Of a DNA stretch of 64,000 bases, positions 17,966-27,490 are shown one piece after another. The first letter of the stretch is position 1, and each line of letters opens with the position of its first letter. The stretch lies in the NCBI GenBank assembly GCA_964548955.1, contig CAZJTP010000002.1, positions 1-64,000 of the forward strand, given 5' to 3'. Source of the DNA: GCA-020344555 sp964548955 (lineage in GTDB: Bacteria; Planctomycetota; Phycisphaerae; UBA1845). The notes under the pieces are model-generated. The model did no database searches. It was given only the letters and a program-made list of their open reading frames with translations, and was not told the origin of the DNA. Position numbers and translations under genes: made by a program.

Positions 17966-18015
17966 ACCAATCGGCAACCGCAAATCGGCAACTGAATGTG
18001 GAGTGACATTGCATC

Positions 18016-18918
18016 GTGACGATTTTGGATCACAAAAAGGCCGATGAGCTGCTCGATCCGGAGTTCATGAACAGGCTCGATCAGCTTGCGCTTGTCAGCC
18101 GGAAGATCTTCGCGGGGAAGTTGCGCGGTGAGCGCCTGACCAAACGGCGGGGCGAATCGGTCGAGTTCGCGGACTACCGCAACTACGTCGTCGGCGACGA
18201 TCTGCGGTTTCTCGACTGGAACATCTACGCCCGGCTCAATCAGCTTTTCCTCAAGCTGTTCCTGCAGGAGGAGGACATGCACGTCAGCGTGCTGCTCGAC
18301 ATGTCCAAAAGCATGGACTGGGGCGAGCCGAACAAATGGCTCTACATCCGGCGAATCGCCGCAGCCATCGCTTACATCGGGCTGATCAACTTCGACCGGG
18401 TCAGCCTGTACGCATACTCCAACGGCCTGCAGTCGGAACTGACCGGCGTGCGCGGCCGCCGGCTGATGTTCAAGGTGATTGAGCTGCTGGCGAATCTTGA
18501 TTGTGATGGTCCCAGCAACCTCCCGGCCTGTGCGAAACAGTTTGCGATTCGGCATCCACAGCCCGGCATCGTGCTGATCTTGAGCGACTTTTTCGAAAAG
18601 GCCGGCTACGAGGACGGCCTGCGGTATCTGCTGGGGCGAAACTACGACCTGTACGCCGTGCAGATTCTCAGCCCCGAGGAGATCGACCCGAGGATCGTCG
18701 GCGATTTACGACTGACCGACGTCGAAGATGACGACGTAGCTGAAGTCACGATCAGCCGGGCGCTGATCAACCGGTACAAGCAGAATCTACAGGCCTATTG
18801 TGAACAGCTTCGTGAATACTGCACGCGGCGGGGGATCACGTACATGTTCACCAGTACGGAGGTGCCGTTTGACCAGATCGTGCTGTCCTACTTCCGTCAG
18901 CGGGGATTGTTGAAATGA
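18016..18918 (+). CDS. DUF58 domain protein
   Basis: The DUF58 signature is clear: GERLTKRRGESVEFADYRNYVVGDDLRFLDWNIYARLNQLFLK, followed by a VWA-like core with MIDAS-type DMSKSM (DxSxS) and LILSDFF. It is about 300 residues, normal for the family. DUF58 proteins act with MoxR ATPases and BatA-type VWA proteins. Start GTG 18016 has no strong Shine-Dalgarno. The normal moxR-DUF58-batA order is kept but moxR is 1.9 kb upstream because of the inserted RAYT/REPIN/SIMPL block. Confidence 0.9.
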   Translation: MTILDHKKADELLDPEFMNRLDQLALVSRKIFAGKLRGERLTKRRGESVEFADYRNYVVGDDLRFLDWNIYARLNQLFLKLFLQEEDMHVSVLLDMSKSMDWGEPNKWLYIRRIAAAIAYIGLINFDRVSLYAYSNGLQSELTGVRGRRLMFKVIELLANLDCDGPSNLPACAKQFAIRHPQPGIVLILSDFFEKAGYEDGLRYLLGRNYDLYAVQILSPEEIDPRIVGDLRLTDVEDDDVAEVTISRALINRYKQNLQAYCEQLREYCTRRGITYMFTSTEVPFDQIVLSYFRQRGLLK

Positions 18919-18973
18919 CAGCAGGCGCGGCTTCGAAGCATCTAAATGGGCATGCGCGATCAGGCGCCACGAG

Positions 18974-19047
18974 TGTGCCATGGGCAAGCGCAGCTTGCCC
19001 GTGTGGTTCGGAATCCCGAGCACGGGCAAACAAGTTTGCCCATGCCA
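18974..19047. repeat. REPIN-like inverted pair, family E
   Basis: Two hairpins, GGGCAAGCGCAGCTTGCCC and GGGCAAACAAGTTTGCCC, lie 18 bases apart with inverted flanks (GCCATGGG and CCCATGCC). Non-coding despite an open frame through it. Confidence 0.7.
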
Positions 19048-19207
19048 CCCCGGCAACGTGGCGCGTACTCGCGCACAGTCGTTTAGCGTTCCTGCATGGC
19101 GTGCGCCATGGTCAGGCGCAACGCGACTGCGCCGGGAGTCGGTCACCGCACTACGTCCGCCGGTCGGATTGCCGCACGGCACGTTTACGCGGATGGGGAC
19201 AGCGCCG

Positions 19208-21232
19208 GTGAGCTTCCTGAACCCTATAGCGATCGCCATTGCCGCCGGACTGACCATCCCGCCGCTGGTCGCGCTCTACTTCCTCAAGCTCAAGCGGACC
19301 GTACGATTGGTTCCGTCGACACTGCTGTGGAAACGTTCCGTCGAGGACCTGCAGGTCAACTCCCCCTTTCAGCGGTTGCGACGCAGTCTTCTTCTGCTGC
19401 TACAACTGCTCGTTTTGATCGTCGCAGCCGTGGCGTTGGGCAAGCCGATGTTCCAAACAGCCCGAACCCATGAGGGCACGATAATCATTCTGATCGACCA
19501 ATCAGCGTCGATGGGAGTCATCGAGGCCGACGGGAAAACCCGGCTGGATATCGCGAAGGAACAGGCCAAGCTGCGCGTGGACAACATGGATGACGACGCG
19601 CGGGCGATGGTGATCGCGTTTTGCGATCGTGCCACAATAGTGTCATCGTTCGATACCGACAGGCACGCCCTGAAACGGAAGATCGACGACATCGAGCAGA
19701 CGCAGAGCCGCTCGTCGCTGACCGAGGCGATCAGCCTGGCCGAGGCATACACCCAGAACATCACGATCGGGACGGAAGAGGCCGGTAGCGACATCGCCCC
19801 GGAGTCAGCCGCCCCACCCGCCGGCGTGTTCCTGTTTACGGACGGGCGGATTGAGGATGCCGACCGCGTGGCATTGCAGCGATTCGACGTAGACAGCTTT
19901 CAGATGGTCCCCGTCGGCTCGCGAGGCGACAACGTGGGCATAGTGGCCATGGACGCCCGGCGAAACTACGAGCAGCCCGAGGTGCTCGAGGTATCGGCCA
20001 CCATTGAGAACTTCGGACCTGAGCCCGTCACGTTGGATGCGGTGCTGTACGTTGACGACCGGAACGTGGACGTCCAGACCGTTCGACTTGAAGCGCCGGA
20101 CGTACCTGGGCCTGGATCGGAAGGCGCATCAGATGATCCGGCGGTCGGATGCGTGCGCGTCATAGCGTTCGATGAGATCGAATTCGGAGGCGGCGGAGTG
20201 GTCGAGGTTGCGCTGCGCGCAGACGACGCCCTGTCGGCCGACAACCACGCCTGGACGATCATCGAGGAGCCGCGCCACCTGCGTGTCCTGCTGGTGACCG
20301 ACGGGAACCTCTTTTTGGTGAATGTTCTTTCGACGCTGCCGCTCGACCTCGTCAACATGACGTGCACCGACTACGAAAACTCCGACAACAAAGTCCTGAT
20401 GGACGGCGAACGAAGCGCGTTCGACGTGGTCATCATGGATCGGCACTCGACCGACCGCCTGCCGCAGGGCAACTATTTCTTCTTTGGGGCGTTGCCGCGG
20501 ATCGAAGGCGTGGCGGCCGGTGACGTGATCGACGACCAGATCATTTTCAGTTGGGACGAGACGCACCCGATTCTGCGTCATGTATCCGTCGACACGCTGG
20601 ACGTGTACGAGTGGTACGATCTGAAGCTGCCGCCCGAGGCGGTGTCGCTGATCGACGGCGAGACGTCGCCGGTTCTCGCGTATCTGACGCGCGACGCGAG
20701 CCAGTTTCTCATCAGCGCCTTTAGTCTGATCAGCGAGGATGAGTTCGGCGCCTTGTTAATGAACACGTACTGGGTGACCAGCGTCGACTTCGTCGTGTTC
20801 ATGCAGAATGCGGTTCAATACCTCGCAGCCAACATCGCGACGACTGGAAGAAAAAGCATGTTGCCCGGTGAACCCATAACGGCCCCGATCCCCCGACAAA
20901 CAAGCAACGTGCGGATCACAAGGCCTGACGGCACCGAGGATCGGGTCCTCTCGACCGGGTATCAGAGTATTCATTACGCCCGGACGCGGCAGGTGGGGGC
21001 GTATCGCGTGCATCCCGGTGTTGTCGGTGACGACGTCTTCGCCGTCAACCTGTTTAATGCGGTGGAGAGCCGGGTCGAACCGGTCTCAATGCTTACTATC
21101 GGAGCGGACGCCGTCGAAGCCCAGATGATCAGCGCCGAGGTGAATGAGCCCGCGTGGCCTTATCTGCTGTTGGCGGCTTTAGTGTTGCTGCTAATAGAGT
21201 GGGTAGTCTACAATCGTCGCGTGTTTATTTGA
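19208..21232 (+). CDS. BatA-like membrane protein with VWA domain
   Basis: The N-terminus SFLNPIAIAIAAGLTIPPLVALYFLKLKR is the typical BatA-N start with one helix, followed by a second helix (RRSLLLLLQLLVLIVAAVAL), a VWA domain with MIDAS DQSAS, a beta-rich region and a C-terminal membrane helix (YLLLAALVLLLIEWVVY). It probably forms an envelope complex with the DUF58 and double-VWA proteins. GTG 19208 matches the family start and has GGGGA upstream; ATG 19193 would add five residues, and the longer frame to 18980 crosses a palindrome pair and is rejected. Confidence 0.88.
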   Translation: MSFLNPIAIAIAAGLTIPPLVALYFLKLKRTVRLVPSTLLWKRSVEDLQVNSPFQRLRRSLLLLLQLLVLIVAAVALGKPMFQTARTHEGTIIILIDQSASMGVIEADGKTRLDIAKEQAKLRVDNMDDDARAMVIAFCDRATIVSSFDTDRHALKRKIDDIEQTQSRSSLTEAISLAEAYTQNITIGTEEAGSDIAPESAAPPAGVFLFTDGRIEDADRVALQRFDVDSFQMVPVGSRGDNVGIVAMDARRNYEQPEVLEVSATIENFGPEPVTLDAVLYVDDRNVDVQTVRLEAPDVPGPGSEGASDDPAVGCVRVIAFDEIEFGGGGVVEVALRADDALSADNHAWTIIEEPRHLRVLLVTDGNLFLVNVLSTLPLDLVNMTCTDYENSDNKVLMDGERSAFDVVIMDRHSTDRLPQGNYFFFGALPRIEGVAAGDVIDDQIIFSWDETHPILRHVSVDTLDVYEWYDLKLPPEAVSLIDGETSPVLAYLTRDASQFLISAFSLISEDEFGALLMNTYWVTSVDFVVFMQNAVQYLAANIATTGRKSMLPGEPITAPIPRQTSNVRITRPDGTEDRVLSTGYQSIHYARTRQVGAYRVHPGVVGDDVFAVNLFNAVESRVEPVSMLTIGADAVEAQMISAEVNEPAWPYLLLAALVLLLIEWVVYNRRVFI

Positions 21233-21280
21233 GGTTGGCATGGATACGACCGTATGCGATCTTGCAGCACGATCGCTGTG

Positions 21281-21330
21281 CCGAGAATCCTTTCTCAGCA
21301 CCTGCCATAGAACAGAGAAGGGATTCTCGG
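21281..21330. repeat. Inverted-repeat element, family D
   Basis: CCGAGAATCCTTTCTC (21281-21296) and GAGAAGGGATTCTCGG (21315-21330) form a 16-base stem with one mismatch. Related sequences are at 22795-22853 and 38905-38927. Confidence 0.75.
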
Positions 21331-21357
21331 TCCAGCGCCTTTGAGGCCGCGCGGACG

Positions 21358-21386
21358 TCCGCGCAGGCTTTGAGCCCGCGGCTCGC
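21358..21386 (-). repeat. Short palindrome, family A
   Basis: CGCGCAGGCTTTGAGCCCGC with the flanking GGCTCGC typical of family A. Intergenic. Confidence 0.65.
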
Positions 21387-21490
21387 GAAGATCGTTTCGT
21401 TTCAAAGGCAATGTGTCGACGGTCTCGTGCACTTACTCGGGCATCATTGAAGGCGCCAACGGTAAAGGCGCTGCCGGCGTGGAGTAACTC

Positions 21491-22492
21491 TTGAAGCGTC
21501 TGAAAGTCGCCCTGATGGGATTGTCGGGCGTTGGCGCGGATTACCTGACTGCGATCCGCTCCGACGACCGGTTCGATTTGGTGGCCGTTGCGGATACCGA
21601 TTCCGAGATCCTCCGCCGGCAAGCGGAGGTGCTGCCGTATCGCCCGTATGAGGATTACCGCTCGCTGATCGTCGAGACGGCGCACAGCGGGCTTGACTTA
21701 CTGTTTGTCGCCCTCGCGCCGTTTCAGTCGATCGAGTTCGTGGAGCTGGCAGCCGCGCGAGGGATCGGCGTGTTCCACAAGGCGCCGTGCGCCCGCACCG
21801 TCGACGAGGCCGGGCGGTTGGTGCGCTGGTTCGCGAACGGTCGGTGCCCGCTCGTAGTGTCTCGAGAATGGCAGTTTGAGCCGGCATGCGCCGTGCTCGA
21901 TCCTTTGCCCGAGATTGCCGGATACGTGTATGCGGCGATCGCCCATGTGCGGACCGCCGACGCGCCCGTCAGATGGCGCGGCGATTCCGTACGGGCGGGC
22001 GGCGGGGTTCTGCTCAACGGCGCCTATGAGGCCGTCGACATGCTGATCCATCTGCTCGGTCTGCCGGAAACCGTTCACGCCCGGTGCGGTCTGGCGATCG
22101 CCCCCCCAGCTCCGCGAAAGTACGATACCGAAGACGTCGCCGTCGTGTCGTTGGATTTCGGATCGGGACGGATCGCCGGCGTGACTACCATGCGCGGGGC
22201 GACCAAGCCGTCCTGGTCCGTGACATTCCTGGGCGTCGAGAGTACGGTGGAGGTCCGTGCCGATGGAATGACGATCACGCCGCGCGACGGCGGTCCGGTG
22301 GAACACTACGCGGTACAGTCCACCAATCCGGCGGCCCACGCCATCAGTGCCTTTGGGGCGTCACGATTGTCGGGTGCGGAGCGCTTTGAGTCGACGGCTC
22401 GCGAGCACATCGCGACGATGGCGGCGATCGAAGCGGCCTACCTGTCGGCCAGAACCGGCGCGCCGGAGGCGCCCGCCCGGTTTACGGATTAG
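21491..22492 (+). CDS. Gfo/Idh/MocA-family oxidoreductase
   Basis: An N-terminal Rossmann fold (KVALMGLSGVGADYL, then VAVADTD) and the second strand-helix pattern (LLFVALAP, VFHKAPCARTVDEAGRLV) identify a Gfo/Idh/MocA NAD(P)-binding oxidoreductase, usually acting on sugars or sugar derivatives. The glycine motif is GLSGVG. The usual EKP motif is HKA here, so the catalytic lysine is shifted or the residue differs. The start is TTG 21491 with GGAG (21481-21484) at good spacing. No sugar gene is adjacent, so substrate is unknown. Confidence 0.8.
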   Translation: MKRLKVALMGLSGVGADYLTAIRSDDRFDLVAVADTDSEILRRQAEVLPYRPYEDYRSLIVETAHSGLDLLFVALAPFQSIEFVELAAARGIGVFHKAPCARTVDEAGRLVRWFANGRCPLVVSREWQFEPACAVLDPLPEIAGYVYAAIAHVRTADAPVRWRGDSVRAGGGVLLNGAYEAVDMLIHLLGLPETVHARCGLAIAPPAPRKYDTEDVAVVSLDFGSGRIAGVTTMRGATKPSWSVTFLGVESTVEVRADGMTITPRDGGPVEHYAVQSTNPAAHAISAFGASRLSGAERFESTAREHIATMAAIEAAYLSARTGAPEAPARFTD

Positions 22493-22554
22493 AGCAGTTC
22501 CCGCTTTCATGTAGCGGTATCCTGATGCCGGCAGCGTAAGAATTGCTCGGGAAC

Positions 22555-22580
22555 TCCGCGCAGGCTTCAAGCCCGCGAGG
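22555..22580 (-). repeat. Short palindrome, family A
   Basis: CCGCGCAGGCTTCAAGCCCG, one arm of the family-A pattern, non-coding. Confidence 0.65.
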
Positions 22581-22598
22581 ATACCCGACTACCGGTAG

Positions 22599-22680
22599 CG
22601 GCCTGCGTCTCGCAGGCCGTTTCACGTAAGATGTGTAGCACGGGTCTGAAACCCGTGTGTTTCACCGGTTATAAACCGGT
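22599..22680. repeat. Three consecutive hairpins
   Basis: CGGCCTGCG/CGCAGGCCG (22599-22619), CACGGGT/ACCCGTG (22639-22657) and ACCGGTT/AACCGGT (22664-22680). They could act as transcript ends for the convergent genes, but no T-tract follows, so repeat origin is more likely. Confidence 0.6.
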
Positions 22681-22794
22681 GCCACATTGAATACCGGTGC
22701 CATAACCATCAATATTGCTGTTCTGAAAATCCCGGTCGAGGGGGCCGATTTTCATCTTCAATGGCGATCCTTACCATCGTGTATCCTGGTGCGT

Positions 22795-22853
22795 GAATCC
22801 TTTCTCGCACCATACCGTCCATGTCCCTCGCGGATCGAGAAGGGATTCTCGGT
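22795..22853. repeat. Inverted-repeat element, family D
   Basis: GAATCCTTTCTC (22795-22806) and GAGAAGGGATTC (22837-22848) with trailing TCGGTCC-type sequence, as at 21281-21330. Confidence 0.7.
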
Positions 22854-22990
22854 CCGGAGGCACCCGGCGGTGCAATCCAACGATCGCGCCGGTGTGCGCC
22901 ACGCACAAGGCGTGGCGCTACATCCGAAGCACGAAAGCGGTGTCTACTCCAACACTGTCCGCGAAATGGTGTGCATGATTCCGATCAGTA

Positions 22991-24904
22991 TCAGGACTCT
23001 GCTGGCGGGGTGTCGATGTCACGTAGCGGCACCTCGATGTCCACCACACCGGTGGAGACCAGCGCCTTTTGTTTGTGGAGTTCCATACGAACGACTTTGG
23101 CGGGGCGTTTCAACGATCGGATATAGACTTCGTCACCGGGTTTCAACTCGTTGATCCACCGCGTCCATTCATCGAACACCTTCCTGGAGTGTTCGAGCTC
23201 CTCTCGCCCGCGTTCATACCGCTCACGCTTGTGCTGCGCCTCCAGAGTGGCCTGTCGCGCCGAGCGCCGGGCTTGTTCCGCCTCGCGGCGTGACCGCAAG
23301 GTGCCGGCAATCGCCTTATTTAATGCCCGTGCGCGGTCGTCGAGAAACCACTTCGCGCGTTTGACCAGCCTGGTCGGCATCCCGAGCCGCTGGGCAATGA
23401 TCAGCGCGTTGCTGTTGCCCGGTTCGCCCATCCGCACATGGAAGGTGGGTTTCAACGACTCCGGATCGAACTCGACGGCTGCGTTGTCCACGCGCGGGGT
23501 CGTGTATGCAACGGCCTTTAGGACCGACAGGTGCGTGGTCACGATCGCCTTCGCTTGGAGCTTGAGCAGCTCCGAGACAATCGCCTGACCGATCGCCGCT
23601 CCCTCGTCCGGATCGGTCCCCGCACCGAGTTCATCAATCAGCACGAGTGATCGCGGGCCGCTGTCGCGGATGATCTCCAACAGCGTCCCGAGGTGCGAGC
23701 TGAAGGTGGACAGCGACTGCTGCAGACTCTGTTCGTCGCCGATGTCGATGAAGACACGGCGGTACACGGGGATCCGCGACCCCTCGCTGGCCGGGATCGG
23801 TATCCCGCACTGGGTCATTAGTGCCATCATACCGACAGTCTTGATCGTGACCGTCTTACCGCCGGTGTTGGGGCCGGTGATGACCATGACGTCGAAATCA
23901 TCACCGACCCTGATGTCGATCGGTACGACCTCTCGGACCGGTCCACCCTCCTTTGCCTCCCGCTCGAACAGCTCGATCAAAACCGGGTGTCTCGCGTCGT
24001 GCAGATCGAGCACGCCGTTGTCGTCGATCTCGGGACAGATGCACGACCGCTTCTTGGCGTAGCGATGCTTCCCGGCGATCAGGTCCAACACGCCAACCGC
24101 CCGCAGCGTAATCAGAATGGCCTTGGCGTTCGCCTGCACCTTCTGCGTCAGCAGGCGAAGGATGCGGGTTACCTCCTTGCTCTCTTCGTCGCGCAGGCGG
24201 ACGATCGTGTTGTTGAGCTCGACCGACTCAGCCGGCTCGACAAACAGCGTCGAGCCCGTATCGGAGGTGCGGTGAATGATGCCGGGGATACGGCCCCGGT
24301 GTTCGGCCTTTAGCGGCAGAACCATGCGGTCGTTGTGGAACGTCGCCCCGGAGTATTGCAGCATCCGGCTGAGGTTCGTCTGTCGCAGGATGCGGTCGAA
24401 TACCGTGCGGATCCGGCTGCGGGCCTCCACGATTGCGCCGCGGATCGACGCGAGTCTGGGACTGGCGTAGTCTCGGACCTCGCCGCGCCCGTCGACCACC
24501 TCGTTGATCGCCTCGCCGATCGGGCTTAGGTCGGCGATCTGGTCGCGCAGCGAGTTGAGCGACGGAGCCGCATCCTGAATCCGTGCAAACCAGGCGGTCA
24601 CTTCGGCCGTTGCCAGGAGCGTCTCGGCGATGGTCGCCAACGCGTCGGGCTCCAACGGCGCGGGGAAGGCGGACGCGCGGACATACTCGCGAATATCGTG
24701 GATGCCGGCCATCGGCGGCAGCGAACGCTCCTGGGCAACGGCTGCGAGCTCACTGACCTGATTGAGCCAGTTCCGCACGACCCTCGCCTTGGTCGAGGGA
24801 GTGATCGAACGGGCAAGCCTTTTGCCCAGCGAGCTCAGGCAGCACGTCGCGAGCGTCTCGCGAATCTCGTCGAACTCGAGCCTTAGAAGCGTAGTGTCAT
24901 TCAC
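22991..24904 (-). CDS. mutS2: MutS2-family ATPase lacking the Smr domain
   Basis: The N-terminus (LLRLEFDEIRETLATCC) and core match MutS2: Walker A GPNTGGKT, Walker B LVLIDELGAGTDPDEG, and the downstream TTHLSVLKAVAY. A long charged coiled coil follows, then a KOW-like beta domain (LKPGDEVYIRSLKRPAKVV). The protein stops there: the C-terminal Smr nuclease domain of canonical MutS2 (about 780 residues in total) is absent. MutS2 proteins act in recombination control or collided-ribosome rescue. GTG 24904 matches family N-termini; GTG 24934 would add ten residues. Neither has a strong ribosome-binding site. Confidence 0.88.
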   Translation of the reverse strand: MNDTTLLRLEFDEIRETLATCCLSSLGKRLARSITPSTKARVVRNWLNQVSELAAVAQERSLPPMAGIHDIREYVRASAFPAPLEPDALATIAETLLATAEVTAWFARIQDAAPSLNSLRDQIADLSPIGEAINEVVDGRGEVRDYASPRLASIRGAIVEARSRIRTVFDRILRQTNLSRMLQYSGATFHNDRMVLPLKAEHRGRIPGIIHRTSDTGSTLFVEPAESVELNNTIVRLRDEESKEVTRILRLLTQKVQANAKAILITLRAVGVLDLIAGKHRYAKKRSCICPEIDDNGVLDLHDARHPVLIELFEREAKEGGPVREVVPIDIRVGDDFDVMVITGPNTGGKTVTIKTVGMMALMTQCGIPIPASEGSRIPVYRRVFIDIGDEQSLQQSLSTFSSHLGTLLEIIRDSGPRSLVLIDELGAGTDPDEGAAIGQAIVSELLKLQAKAIVTTHLSVLKAVAYTTPRVDNAAVEFDPESLKPTFHVRMGEPGNSNALIIAQRLGMPTRLVKRAKWFLDDRARALNKAIAGTLRSRREAEQARRSARQATLEAQHKRERYERGREELEHSRKVFDEWTRWINELKPGDEVYIRSLKRPAKVVRMELHKQKALVSTGVVDIEVPLRDIDTPPAES

Positions 24905-24997
24905 GGCTATTGCCGGTCCACAATTCACAAGCACGGGCTTAGCAGAGATAACCGTCCGATTTTAGCAGTGGTTTATCTCCGCCTCCGCCGGTTGCCC

Positions 24998-25006
24998 TGC
25001 TATAAT
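24998..25006 (+). promoter_or_regulatory. Extended -10 promoter for htrA-like gene
   Basis: TGCTATAAT is a perfect TGnTATAAT extended -10, in otherwise GC-rich DNA. No good -35 is seen, as expected for extended -10 promoters. It would place the start of transcription about 55 bases before the gene. Confidence 0.6.
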
Positions 25007-25066
25007 ATACCAAACCGTAGCGTCTGTATCCGGACTTGGATCCGGAAGGGGGGAGGGATTGTGTTT

Positions 25067-26209
25067 ATGAATCGCGCCGGACGGGGACGAAAGGCAAAGC
25101 GGAGCTGGATTGCAGTCGTCGTTGCACTGACGACGCTCGCCGGTTGGTCGGTTGGCGCCTACGCCAACCCACCCAGGCGGTATGAGATCGCGGATCTCAA
25201 GGCGCTTCAACGCGCGTTCGTTGACCTCGCGGAGAACGTACGGCCCGGCGTTGTGGCGATCAGGACGTATCAGGTCAGCGATCCTAAGAGCCCCGGTACG
25301 AGGCTCGTTCTTCGTCCCTTCAGCCAGGGGGCTGGTTTTGTCCTGGCTGGCGACGGGTACATCGTGACCAACCGCCATGTCGTTGAAGAGGCGAACGTCA
25401 TTTCGGTCATCCTTCACAACGGCCTGAAGTTCGACGCGACCCTGGTTCAGGCTGATCCGCGCAGTGATCTGGCCATTCTGAAGATCGAGGCCGACGGTCT
25501 GGATGCCGTCCGCCTTGGGAATTCGTCCGAGATCAAGGTCAATCAATGGGTGTTTGCGTGCGGCAATCCGTTCGGCCTGGCCAATGAGGACGGCCGGACG
25601 TCCGTGACGTACGGCGTGGTCAGCGCGCTGGGGCGCCAGATGACGAATCGTCTCGCCGGTGACTCCGACGTCCAATATTACGGCAACATGATCGAGACCT
25701 CCGCGACGATCAATCCGGGCAACAGTGGTGGACCTCTGTTCAATCTGGACGGGGAAGTCGTTGGGATTGTGGCGGCCATTGAGACGAGCTCCGGCGTCAG
25801 CGAGGGGCATGGGTTTGCGATCCCGGTCAACAAGAACACACGCCGCATCCTGGGCATGCTCAAAGCCGGCCGGGAAGTTCGCTACGGGTTTCTCGGCGTG
25901 ATGGTTCAGGACGTTGATCCGCCGCAATCCGCCCTCGTCGTCGATCGGCGCGTCCATCGCGGTGCCCAGCTGCAGCGGATCAGCTTCTCCGGTGGTCCTG
26001 CGGCCAAGGCAGGCCTCAAGGCGAGAGACATCCTCATCGAGTATGACGGTGTACAGGTCGAGAATGCCGATCATCTCGTTCGCCTCGTGGGTTTCACGCC
26101 CGTTGGCACGGAAGTCCCGGTGACGTATCTTCGTAGCGGTGTCAAACGCAAGACATCAGTCACCGTTGGTGATCGGCAGGAGATGCTCAGCCGGGCCAAC
26201 GGGGATTAG
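25067..26209 (+). CDS. HtrA/DegP-type periplasmic serine protease with one PDZ domain
   Basis: A signal peptide (SWIAVVVALTTLAGWSVGAYA) precedes a trypsin-like domain with the catalytic triad His104 (IVTNRHVVE), Asp134 (DPRSDLAIL) and Ser220 (GNSGGPL). One PDZ domain follows (GPAAKAGLKARDILIEYDG). Length 380 fits DegS/DegQ-like forms with one PDZ. It degrades or senses misfolded envelope proteins. ATG 25067 has a strong GGGGGGAGGGA (25049-25058) 8 bases upstream; GTG 25061 is too close. It is transcribed divergently from mutS2. Confidence 0.9.
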   Translation: MNRAGRGRKAKRSWIAVVVALTTLAGWSVGAYANPPRRYEIADLKALQRAFVDLAENVRPGVVAIRTYQVSDPKSPGTRLVLRPFSQGAGFVLAGDGYIVTNRHVVEEANVISVILHNGLKFDATLVQADPRSDLAILKIEADGLDAVRLGNSSEIKVNQWVFACGNPFGLANEDGRTSVTYGVVSALGRQMTNRLAGDSDVQYYGNMIETSATINPGNSGGPLFNLDGEVVGIVAAIETSSGVSEGHGFAIPVNKNTRRILGMLKAGREVRYGFLGVMVQDVDPPQSALVVDRRVHRGAQLQRISFSGGPAAKAGLKARDILIEYDGVQVENADHLVRLVGFTPVGTEVPVTYLRSGVKRKTSVTVGDRQEMLSRANGD

Positions 26210-26329
26210 AGCGTCTTGCATTTCTGCGCAGCGAGCCGCGTGCTTGCCCGCCCGTGTCTTGCCAAAGGACTGCACTGGCAGTGAACTGCCAGTGGCACCC
26301 AGTACATCGCTACGTCAAAACGAAATGCT
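26210..26329. other. Short convergent intergenic region with a perfect hairpin
   Basis: CACTGGCAGT and ACTGCCAGTG form a perfect 10-base stem with a 2-base loop at 26273-26294. It may end transcription of htrA and the folE operon from both sides, or be another dispersed palindrome; no T-tract is present. Confidence 0.5.
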
Positions 26330-26734
26330 CTAATGCTCCGTCACTGTGAAGGCGAAGTGGGCCCGTTGTCGATCGACTCGGTCGGCAAGATCGTTGTTGC
26401 CCTCCTCACGAGCGCGGGCGATCACGGTGTTGAAAATCTCGTTGTAGTAGAGCTTCTCGTTGAACTTGCGGCCGAGTTTCTTGGCCAGATCAAACGCCCT
26501 GTTGAACGCTTCGTCATGGGCGGACTCGAGCAGGCGCCTAAGCTCATCCCGATACTCAGGCGGAAGGATCATCTCATCGGCAATCGCAAGGACCTCGGCT
26601 TTCACACGGCCACTGGCCCTTTTGTGGAGATGGGAATAAAAGCTCGCCGCAACCGCTGCAATGACTACGATCGCCACGAGCCATCGCAGAATCCCGCCAC
26701 CTTTCGACTTCACCGAGACACCTCGATCAGCCAT
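26330..26734 (-). CDS. Small single-pass membrane protein, unknown function
   Basis: 134 residues with one N-terminal membrane helix (ILRWLVAIVVIAAVAASFYSHL) and a charged helical domain outside or inside the membrane. I do not recognise a family. Its ATG (26734) overlaps the end of folE by 8 bases, so the two are co-translated. Coupling to folate/pterin synthesis is only positional. The coding assignment rests on the overlap, the clean membrane helix and normal composition. Confidence 0.6.
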   Translation of the reverse strand: MADRGVSVKSKGGGILRWLVAIVVIAAVAASFYSHLHKRASGRVKAEVLAIADEMILPPEYRDELRRLLESAHDEAFNRAFDLAKKLGRKFNEKLYYNEIFNTVIARAREEGNNDLADRVDRQRAHFAFTVTEH

Positions 26735-27281
26735 GTAACAAGAACATCACCTCGCCGCGGGTCCGGGCGTCGCTTCTGCACCGGCCTCGAACGGCGGACG
26801 TCACCATGACACTGCCGGACTTCCTGATGCCGCGGCAGGTCATGCAGGTGTGCGTCGCCTCGATGACGACGGCCACGCCTTTGGCCTTAAGTTTGTCCAT
26901 GAGCAGGTCGGTGATCTGTTCCGTCAGCCTTTCCTGCACCTGAGGCCTGTGGGCGAGATCGTCCACCACGCGGGCGAGCTTGGAGATACCGACGACCCGC
27001 CCATCCGGCAGGTACGCCACGTGCACCTTGCCCTCAAACGGCAGGAGATGATGCTCGCACATCGAATTGAACGGAATGTCGCGCAGCACCACCAGCTCGT
27101 CGTACTGCTCGGCGAACGTTGCACTCAGATGTTCCGCCGGATCGCGGCGCAGTCCGCTGAACAACTCCTCATACATCCGCGCCACGCGCGCCGGTGTCTC
27201 CCGCAAACCCTCTCGATCGGGATCCTCGCCGACGGCAGCCAGGATTTCACGTACGGCGTTTTGTATACGTTCGATATCCAT
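26727..27281 (-). CDS. folE: GTP cyclohydrolase I
   Basis: All key motifs are seen: GLRETPARVARMYEELFSG, zinc ligands in MCEHHLLPF and the later Cys in THTCMTCRG, and the substrate loop VVGISKLARVVD. It converts GTP to 7,8-dihydroneopterin triphosphate, the first step of tetrahydrofolate (and, with pterin enzymes, biopterin or queuosine-type) synthesis. Length 184 is normal. The canonical MMRG is MTCRG here, a known variation. No other folate gene is adjacent. Confidence 0.95.
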   Translation of the reverse strand: MDIERIQNAVREILAAVGEDPDREGLRETPARVARMYEELFSGLRRDPAEHLSATFAEQYDELVVLRDIPFNSMCEHHLLPFEGKVHVAYLPDGRVVGISKLARVVDDLAHRPQVQERLTEQITDLLMDKLKAKGVAVVIEATHTCMTCRGIRKSGSVMVTSAVRGRCRSDARTRGEVMFLLHG

Positions 27282-27490
27282 GAACGTGTATCGCCCCCAA
27301 ACAGCGAGTCACAGCCAACGGCTTGAATCCTAAGCCCGCCGGGCGGTGCGGGCAAGCACCTCGCAAATCCCACAGCGATCTCGGTTGGGGTATGCCCGCG
27401 TGAAATGTCAAGGAACATTATGACCGACGTGCAACGCACTTCGAGGGGTTGACGCGCATAGACCAATCGACACTCGTGTGCAAAATCCGT

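Larger units (their letters stand above)
22493..22990. other. Repeat-dense intergenic region
   Basis: Between two convergent genes. It holds a family-A palindrome (22555-22580), three further hairpins (22599-22680) and a family-D element (22795-22853). No gene is supported. Confidence 0.7.

Noticed and set aside
24962..26074. Minus-strand open frame across the HtrA gene
   Set aside because: The plus-strand frame has a full catalytic triad and PDZ domain, so the antisense frame is not coding.
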